Shown in pieces: positions 1 through 3,917 of a stretch of DNA of 6,182 bases. The DNA is from Actinomycetota bacterium (GTDB lineage: Bacteria > Actinomycetota > Acidimicrobiia > Acidimicrobiales > Poriferisodalaceae). The stretch spans positions 1 to 6,182 of the forward strand of contig JAADHX010000468.1 of assembly GCA_013151655.1 (NCBI GenBank). The letters are read 5' to 3'. The translations under genes and the position numbers were made by a program. Positions within the stretch are counted from its first letter, which is position 1; each line of letters opens with the position of its first letter. The notes beneath the pieces were generated by a model. That model did no database searches, was not told the DNA's origin, and worked only from the letters and a program-made list of their open reading frames with translations.

Positions 1-20
1 CCTGAACGTCAACGTCGACC

Positions 21-84
21 GATATAGCGTCTACATGTCTATCGATTGTTGTGTTCCCCGTTGAATACATGTATCAACTATATC
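21..84. repeat. Nested two-part inverted repeat (GATATAG-N4-TACATGT and its mirror image)
   Basis: GATATAG (21-27), four bases, then TACATGT (32-38) is mirrored by ACATGTA (67-73), four bases, then CTATATC (78-84). Both arm pairs are exact reverse complements and share one centre between 52 and 53, and the inner spacers are 4 nt on both sides. The right arm also carries the self-palindrome ATACATGTAT (65-74) inside GTTGAATACATGTATCAAC (60-78). Paired half-sites with matched spacing suggest two sites for a dimeric or tetrameric regulator, or DNA looping. A cruciform or the end of a mobile element is an alternative. The symmetry is seen directly; the role is inferred. Confidence 0.55.
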
Positions 85-100
85 AAACGAATGTTCGTTT
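85..100. promoter_or_regulatory. Candidate operator palindrome (TetR-like half-sites)
   Basis: AAACGAATGTTCGTTT consists of two exact 7-bp inverted arms, AAACGAA and TTCGTTT, around a 2-bp TG centre. It abuts the nested inverted repeat without a gap. Short palindromes with CGAA/TTCG arms and tiny spacers are typical of TetR-family operators, so a repressor site controlling the downstream hydroxylase gene is the likeliest reading. No regulator gene is present in the window to support the assignment. Confidence 0.5.
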
Positions 101-230
101 CACTACCCCCAAGCCCAACAAAACAGCCATTTCTCCGAAGGACACAGCAATCTGGCCCAACGAAACGACACACCAACCACGACCAGCCCGCGCACTCACC
201 GCCTACGACCACTAACCCCTGAAACCAATC
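101..230 (+). other. A/C-rich, G-poor leader segment; possible Rho-loading (rut) region
   Basis: By hand count these 130 bases contain about 57 C, 44 A, 17 G and 12 T, so C outnumbers G more than three to one and A+C makes up close to 80 percent. The coding sequence that follows does not show this bias. A long unstructured C-rich, G-poor transcript is the hallmark of Rho utilisation sites, so this may be a Rho-dependent attenuator for the hydroxylase gene or the terminator zone of an upstream gene. Composition is observed; Rho loading is inferred. No intrinsic terminator is visible. Confidence 0.35.
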
Positions 231-233
231 ATC

Positions 234-260
234 TGGGCCCCAAGCACCGATGGGCTCCCA
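234..260 (+). other. Small bulged hairpin in the leader
   Basis: TGGG (234-237) can pair with CCCA (257-260), and CCC (239-241) with GGG (252-254), with a small asymmetric bulge (C238 against C255-T256) and a 10-nt loop. The ATG at 250 begins in the loop and ends in the stem, which argues further against that ATG as a start codon. No U-tract follows, so it is not an intrinsic terminator. It may simply be a leader structure with no function. Confidence 0.3.
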
Positions 261-311
261 CTCTGCTGCCCCATTGCCCTACGGTGGGCGCTTGATCGAG
301 GCACTGAAACT

Positions 312-316
312 AGGGG
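312..316 (+). promoter_or_regulatory. Shine-Dalgarno site (AGGGG) for the molybdopterin subunit gene
   Basis: AGGGG lies 8 nt upstream of the ATG at 325, a normal spacing, whereas the in-frame ATG at 250 has no purine-rich site ahead of it. This decides the start in favour of 325, which also matches where family similarity begins. The GGGGC core (313-317) is complementary to GCCCC at 268-272, so the site could be partly masked in the mRNA. Confidence 0.6.
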
Positions 317-324
317 CTACACCA

Positions 325-2616
325 ATGTCAATGACCGGTTCGATTCTCGGCAACGCAGTTCGCCGCAAAGAAGACCCTGGCCTGCTTCGAGGCACAAACG
401 AGTTCTACGCCGATCTCAAGGTCGACGGGCTCCTACATGCCAGGTTCATTCGGTCAACGATCGCACACGCCGAGATAACCGAACTCGACATCAGCGAAGC
501 CGAATCGATGCCGGGTGTGGTTGCCGTCTTGACCTCCCGCAATACCGATCTGCCCGACAACCCTGCCCCACCATTCATCCATCCGTCGATGTTTCGGCCG
601 ACCTTCGCCAAAGACCGCGTCAGGTTTGTCGGAGACATAGTCGCCGTTGTCATTGCCGAAACCGAATCGGCCGGCCAGGACGCTGCCGACATGATCATCG
701 TCGACTACGACCCCCTCGACACGGTCATCGACCTCGACACCGCTGTCGCTGACGATGCGCCAATTATCTGGCCAGAACATGGATCGAACGTGGTGTTCAC
801 CACCGAGCATCAGTTCGACGCCGACGTTCTGGCCGGTGCCGACGTCGTTGTCTCGGAACGCATCATTAGCCAACGACTGGCCGGCGTGCCGATGGAACCG
901 AACGGTTGCGTCGCGGTGCCCGATGGCGATCACATGACCCTTTGGGTTCCATCCCAGAACCCCCAAGCGGTGCGCGACGGCCTTGTCGGCGTCACCTCAA
1001 TCGATGCTGAGAACGTCAGGGTTGTCGCTCCGTGGGTCGGTGGAGGGTTCGGGCCAAAGGCCGGGTACTACGCGGAGTTCGGGATCATCGCCGAAGCAGC
1101 CAAGTCGTTAGACCGTGCGGTCAAATGGACAAGCACCAGGTCGGAGGATTTCCTGAGCTTGGCCCAGGGTCGGGCCATGGTGATGGACGTCAAGATGGGC
1201 ATCAACAACGATGGCAAGATCATCGGGATGTACGCCGACATTCTGGCCGACGTTGGCGCTTACGGAGCTATTGGCGTAGTACTTCCGACCGCCACACAGA
1301 TGATGTCGCAAGCGGTTTATGACATTCCCGGAATCGCGTTCAGGGCGAGGGCAGTAACCACCAACACCACCCACATCGCCGCTTACCGCGGCGCCGGTCG
1401 ACCAGAAGCAACTCAAATGGTCGAACGCATCCTGAACATCGCCGCCCAAGCGATCGACATGGACCCCGCCGAGGTACGACGCGCCAACTTCTTGCAGCCA
1501 GAGGACTTTCCGCTTGTGACCGCAACCGGCGGCCAATACGACTCGGGCGAGTACGAAAAGGCGCTCGACGCTGCCCTGGAGGCATCGGGGTACTCAGATC
1601 TGCGAGCCGAACAGGCCGAACGCCGCGAATCCAATGCCGAATTGCAACTCGGTATCGGTATTAGCGCGTACGTCGAGGTCACAGCGCCATTTGGTCTACA
1701 CACCGAGTGGGGCAAGGTCGAAATCAACGACGACGGCACCGCAAACATGAGAGTCGGCACGTCGTCTCACGGCCAAGGTCATGACACCGCGTTCTCGATG
1801 ATCGTGTCCGACATGCTCGGCATCGACATGGATAACGTCACTCTCATCCAGTCAGATACCGATGAGATTCCCCAAGGCGCAGGAACAATGGGTTCACGCT
1901 CACTTCAAACTGCTGGCAGCGCCGTGCACGTGGCATCAACCGAAATTTTGGCGAAAGCGAAAGTTCTGGCCGCACACCTGCTTGAGGCCGACCCAGACGA
2001 CATTGTCGTTGGTGATGGCGGCCTGCACGTGGCCGGTGTACCCGCTACTGCCATGAACTGGGCCGACCTTAAGGCCGCTGCCGACGACGAGTCAAAGCGT
2101 CCCGCCGACATGGAAGCCGGCCTCGAACATGAGCTTGTTTTCGATGGGGAGGCGTCGACGTTTCCGTTCGGAGCCCACGTGGCAGTCGTCGAAGTCGACA
2201 CAACCACTGGCGAGGTCAACTGGTTGCGACATGTTGCAGTCGACGACTGCGGAACAATCCTGAACCCCATGTTGGTCACGGGTCAACAACACGGCGGAAT
2301 CGCCCAAGGAGCAGCCCAGGCGCTCTACGAATGGATGCGCTACGACGAAGACGGCAACCCGGTCACTGCCTCGCTGATGGACTACTTGATGCCAAGCGCA
2401 GCCGAGTTCCCAATGTTCGAAACGTCGAACACCGAAACGCCGTCACCGCGGAACCCTTTAGGAGCCAAAGGCATCGGCGAGTCAGGCACCATTGGTTCGA
2501 CGCCCGCGTTACACAACGCCGTTGTCGACGCTGTTTCTCACCTTGGCGTCAGCCACATCGACATGCCAGTTAGTCCACTCGCAGTTTGGGAAGCCGTAAG
2601 TCTGGCCAGCAGCTAA
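325..2616 (+). CDS. Xanthine dehydrogenase-family molybdopterin-binding subunit (form II CoxL-like)
   Basis: This is the large catalytic subunit of a molybdenum hydroxylase, which inserts water-derived oxygen into a carbon substrate at a molybdopterin cofactor and passes electrons to Fe-S and FAD subunits. The chosen start gives 763 aa, typical for the family; an ATG 25 codons upstream (250) lacks a ribosome site and family similarity. Numbered from 325, the hammerhead domain opens near residues 8-23 (LGNAVRRKEDPGLLRG). Cofactor-binding motifs follow: PMEPNG (189-194), GGGFGPK (239-245), AAYRGAGR (352-359), SSHGQGHD (480-487) and GTMGSRS (519-525). Later come VDDCGTILNP (639-648) with GQQHGGIAQG (653-662), and GAKGIGESG (713-721), where E719 is the expected catalytic glutamate. 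AYRGAGR marks CoxL 'form II'; genuine CO dehydrogenase has a cysteine in this loop, so CO oxidation is unlikely to be the main role and an aldehyde or heterocycle is more plausible. Substrate unknown. No CoxM or CoxS gene lies in the window. Confidence 0.95.
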   Translation: MSMTGSILGNAVRRKEDPGLLRGTNEFYADLKVDGLLHARFIRSTIAHAEITELDISEAESMPGVVAVLTSRNTDLPDNPAPPFIHPSMFRPTFAKDRVRFVGDIVAVVIAETESAGQDAADMIIVDYDPLDTVIDLDTAVADDAPIIWPEHGSNVVFTTEHQFDADVLAGADVVVSERIISQRLAGVPMEPNGCVAVPDGDHMTLWVPSQNPQAVRDGLVGVTSIDAENVRVVAPWVGGGFGPKAGYYAEFGIIAEAAKSLDRAVKWTSTRSEDFLSLAQGRAMVMDVKMGINNDGKIIGMYADILADVGAYGAIGVVLPTATQMMSQAVYDIPGIAFRARAVTTNTTHIAAYRGAGRPEATQMVERILNIAAQAIDMDPAEVRRANFLQPEDFPLVTATGGQYDSGEYEKALDAALEASGYSDLRAEQAERRESNAELQLGIGISAYVEVTAPFGLHTEWGKVEINDDGTANMRVGTSSHGQGHDTAFSMIVSDMLGIDMDNVTLIQSDTDEIPQGAGTMGSRSLQTAGSAVHVASTEILAKAKVLAAHLLEADPDDIVVGDGGLHVAGVPATAMNWADLKAAADDESKRPADMEAGLEHELVFDGEASTFPFGAHVAVVEVDTTTGEVNWLRHVAVDDCGTILNPMLVTGQQHGGIAQGAAQALYEWMRYDEDGNPVTASLMDYLMPSAAEFPMFETSNTETPSPRNPLGAKGIGESGTIGSTPALHNAVVDAVSHLGVSHIDMPVSPLAVWEAVSLASS

Positions 2617-2653
2617 TTGGCGCGTTGCCGTTCAATCTTGGACGATGGGCCAA

Positions 2654-2678
2654 CTCGGCACCGAGGATTTATTACACT
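2654..2678 (+). promoter_or_regulatory. Candidate leaderless promoter and palindrome for the flavodoxin gene
   Basis: A -10-like TACACT (2673-2678) ends 8 nt before the ATG at 2687, which would place the transcript start at or within 1-2 nt of the start codon. No Shine-Dalgarno sequence sits at a usable distance. Leaderless mRNAs of this TANNNT type are common in Actinobacteria. Just upstream is a 12-bp palindrome, CTCGG-CA-CCGAG (2654-2665), which would fall near position -26 and could be an operator. No convincing -35 box is seen. Confidence 0.4.
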
Positions 2679-2686
2679 GCTCGGCA

Positions 2687-3127
2687 ATGAAGATCGTCGT
2701 GTTGTACGAAAGCCGCACTGGCAATACAAAGCGCACCGCCGAGTACGTCGCTGGCGCGGCTGCTGCGGCTGGTGCCGATGTCAAAATCGCTTCGGTGGCG
2801 TCGCCGCCACTGAACGATCTGACGTCGGCCGACCTCATCTTTGTCGGAACGTGGACCGACGGAATCATCATCGGCGGCCACATGCCCGGTGGTCGCAAGA
2901 ACTTGTATGCGCTACCAGACCTCTGGGACATACCTGTGGCCGGGTTCCTGACCCACGCAATTCATCCAGGCAAGGTCACCAGAGCATTCGCCAAACTTCT
3001 CGCATACAAAGGCGCAAACGTTCTGGTGGTGCGCACGTTCAACCGCCGCAACGTTCCCGATGGAATCGCCGAGTTCGTGGCTGACGCCATTGCCGCGGCC
3101 GGCATCGACGTTGGTGCGTCGAACTAA
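2687..3127 (+). CDS. Flavodoxin-domain protein (short-chain type)
   Basis: An FMN-binding electron carrier or flavodoxin-like domain protein of 146 aa, matching the short-chain flavodoxin size. It opens with beta strand MKIVVLYES, followed by the phosphate-binding loop SRTGNT (9-14) and a helix. The second strand region ends in LIFVGTWTDG (50-59), where the 50s loop and its tryptophan (W56) would contact the isoalloxazine ring. Later come GFLTHAIHPG (86-95) and strand NVLVVRTFN (111-119), and a C-terminal helix. The start at 2687 is preferred over an in-frame ATG at 2645 because the family fold begins at MKIVV and the 14 extra residues look unrelated. It lies 70 bp downstream of the molybdenum hydroxylase subunit on the same strand, which makes a redox partnership possible, though a separate promoter seems likely. 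No membrane segment or signal peptide. Confidence 0.9.
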   Translation: MKIVVLYESRTGNTKRTAEYVAGAAAAAGADVKIASVASPPLNDLTSADLIFVGTWTDGIIIGGHMPGGRKNLYALPDLWDIPVAGFLTHAIHPGKVTRAFAKLLAYKGANVLVVRTFNRRNVPDGIAEFVADAIAAAGIDVGASN

Positions 3128-3133
3128 CAATTC

Positions 3134-3814
3134 TCACGATCGACTCGAAACGTCCGCGACGGCGGTGTCCATAACCTCTTGGAGAGCGGCGTGGATCTCG
3201 GCAGTGTACGCCGACACGTCTTTTCGCTTCACTCGACCGTCGGCGGTCGGCGGCGCCATCGGGGTACCGACGACGATCGTCACGGTCGACCGGCTGGGGA
3301 ACTTTCCACCAGGCGGCATGGCCCGTTCGGTTCCGGCTATGCCTACTGGCACAATCGTGGCGCCAGCCCTGGCCGCCATGAACGCCGTGCCGTCGAAGAT
3401 TTCGGGCACGTCGTTACCTGTTTGCCTAGTTCCTTCAGGAAACACGAGCACACGCTCCCCCTTAGCCAGGAGATCCTCGGCCGTACGCATAGCCTCGCGA
3501 TCGGCCGAACCGCGCTTAACCGGAAAGGAACCGAGTGCGGCAATCGCCCAGCCCAAAGCCGGGTTTTTAAACAATGACTCTTTGGCCAACGACCGGCACA
3601 ACCAATCCGGAGCGGCTCCAAACAGCGGACCATCGAGGTTGGACCGGTGGGTCGGAGCAATTATTGCCGGAGTAGCAACATCGAGGTTTTCCCGACCAAT
3701 GATGTTGACCCGAAGGTACCGGTACAGAACCGTTCGAATCGTGAGCCTTACGACACGGTAGAAGACCCAGCCAGCTCTGCCATTGGCTGATAGGGCCGAC
3801 CGCACACGTTTCAC
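3134..3814 (-). CDS. 1-acyl-sn-glycerol-3-phosphate acyltransferase family protein (PlsC-like)
   Basis: A 226-aa lysophospholipid acyltransferase, predicted to move an acyl chain onto lysophosphatidic acid at the inner membrane face to give phosphatidic acid. All family blocks are present: block I HRSNLD (56-61, the HX4D pair H56 and D61), block II SFPVKRG (96-102), block III FPEGTR (125-130) and block IV IVPVGI (154-159). Residues 16-38 are hydrophobic and basic and probably form a membrane-associated helix. The start is GTG (complement of 3812-3814), preceded by only a weak GAAAG ribosome site. Its stop is 6 bp from the stop of the convergent flavodoxin gene. It could instead act on another acyl acceptor, since the motif set does not fix substrate. 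I did not assign plsC because actinobacterial genomes usually hold several paralogues. Confidence 0.93.
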   Translation of the reverse strand: MKRVRSALSANGRAGWVFYRVVRLTIRTVLYRYLRVNIIGRENLDVATPAIIAPTHRSNLDGPLFGAAPDWLCRSLAKESLFKNPALGWAIAALGSFPVKRGSADREAMRTAEDLLAKGERVLVFPEGTRQTGNDVPEIFDGTAFMAARAGATIVPVGIAGTERAMPPGGKFPSRSTVTIVVGTPMAPPTADGRVKRKDVSAYTAEIHAALQEVMDTAVADVSSRS

Positions 3815-3835
3815 AGAACTGCTTTCACTGCCTTC

Positions 3836-3841
3836 ACTGTA
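3836..3841 (-). promoter_or_regulatory. Possible -10 element for the acyltransferase gene
   Basis: On the minus strand TACAGT ends 21 nt before the GTG start. It would put the transcript start near 3829 with a leader of about 15 nt containing the weak GAAAG ribosome site. It overlaps one copy of the TTCACTG repeat. No good -35 hexamer was found; a weak GTGAAC match lies at roughly 18-bp spacing. Low-confidence prediction. Confidence 0.25.
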
Positions 3842-3843
3842 TT

Positions 3844-3859
3844 GGCCTTAGCTCAGGCC
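3844..3859. promoter_or_regulatory. Near-perfect 16-bp palindrome in the divergent promoter region
   Basis: GGCCTTAGCTCAGGCC pairs in 7 of 8 positions around its AGCT centre; the only mismatch is T3849 against C3854. It lies just upstream of the putative -10 of the acyltransferase and about 60 bp upstream of the helicase start, a position suited to a shared operator. The arms lack a following T-run in either direction, so a terminator is unlikely. Confidence 0.4.
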
Positions 3860-3879
3860 TGTTCACTTGGTTGCATCCA

Positions 3880-3907
3880 TTGGGCTGTCACGCCCCCTCG
3901 CTAGCCT
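3880..3907 (+). promoter_or_regulatory. Candidate promoter for the helicase gene
   Basis: TTGGGC (3880-3885) and TAGCCT (3902-3907) are spaced 16 bp apart as partial -35 and -10 matches. The predicted transcript start near 3914 lies within a few bases of the ATG at 3918, and there is no Shine-Dalgarno sequence, so the mRNA would be leaderless or nearly so. Each hexamer is only a fair match to consensus. Confidence 0.35.
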
Positions 3908-3917
3908 CGCGCAGACG

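Larger units (their letters stand above)
1..324. other. Non-coding leader/intergenic region upstream of the molybdenum hydroxylase gene
   Basis: No ORF here has coding character. Forward frame 1 is open from the left edge only to TAG at 25-27, and frame 2 only to TGA at 62-64, so at most a few C-terminal codons of an upstream gene could be present; I cannot tell which frame, if either, is real. The rest contains a nested inverted repeat (21-84), a palindrome (85-100), an A/C-rich stretch (101-230), a hairpin (234-260) and a ribosome binding site (312-316), each listed separately. The layout suggests a regulated promoter near 60-90 and a transcribed leader of over 200 nt. That is inference; no clean -35/-10 pair with normal spacing was found. 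Confidence 0.6.
3810..3868. repeat. Four TTCAC-core words upstream of and overlapping the acyltransferase start
   Basis: TTCACAG (3810-3816), TTCACTG (3824-3830), TTCACTG (3833-3839) and TTCACTT (3862-3868) lie in the same orientation within 59 bp. The two exact copies are 9 bp apart. The first contains the complement of the GTG start codon. They may be binding words for a regulator or a small tandem duplication; function is not known. Confidence 0.3.

Noticed and set aside
1..64. C-terminal tail of an upstream gene (frame 1 to TAG at 25-27 or frame 2 to TGA at 62-64)
   Set aside because: Only 8 or 20 codons are visible and neither is recognisable; the regulatory symmetry covers most of this stretch. 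A real tail in frame 1 cannot be excluded.
138..215. AAGGA followed by a short frame from ATC at 150 to TAA at 213-215
   Set aside because: ATC is not an accepted routine start codon, and the spacing match of AAGGA is probably coincidence in A-rich sequence.
250..324. Upstream in-frame ATG at 250 as the start of the molybdopterin subunit
   Set aside because: It has no Shine-Dalgarno sequence, lies in a predicted hairpin, and the 25 extra residues resemble nothing in the family. The ATG at 325 has AGGGG at 8-nt spacing and begins where family similarity begins.
454..966. 170-codon reverse-strand frame inside the molybdopterin subunit gene
   Set aside because: It is antisense to well-conserved hydroxylase sequence, and the product has no recognisable motif. 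The other medium-length antisense frames within this gene and the helicase were rejected for the same reason.
2645..2686. ATG at 2645 as the flavodoxin start
   Set aside because: It adds 14 residues before the first beta strand of the flavodoxin fold, has no ribosome site, and would lie upstream of the likely promoter.
3060..3761. 233-codon forward-strand frame opposite the acyltransferase
   Set aside because: It is the antisense shadow of a gene with all four acyltransferase blocks; its translation shows no domain and it overlaps the flavodoxin end.
3844..3917. tRNA-like words (TTAGCTCAGG and GGTTGCATCC) in the divergent intergenic region
   Set aside because: The D-loop-like and T-loop-like words are far too close together, and no acceptor or anticodon stems can be formed around them; they are explained by the palindrome.
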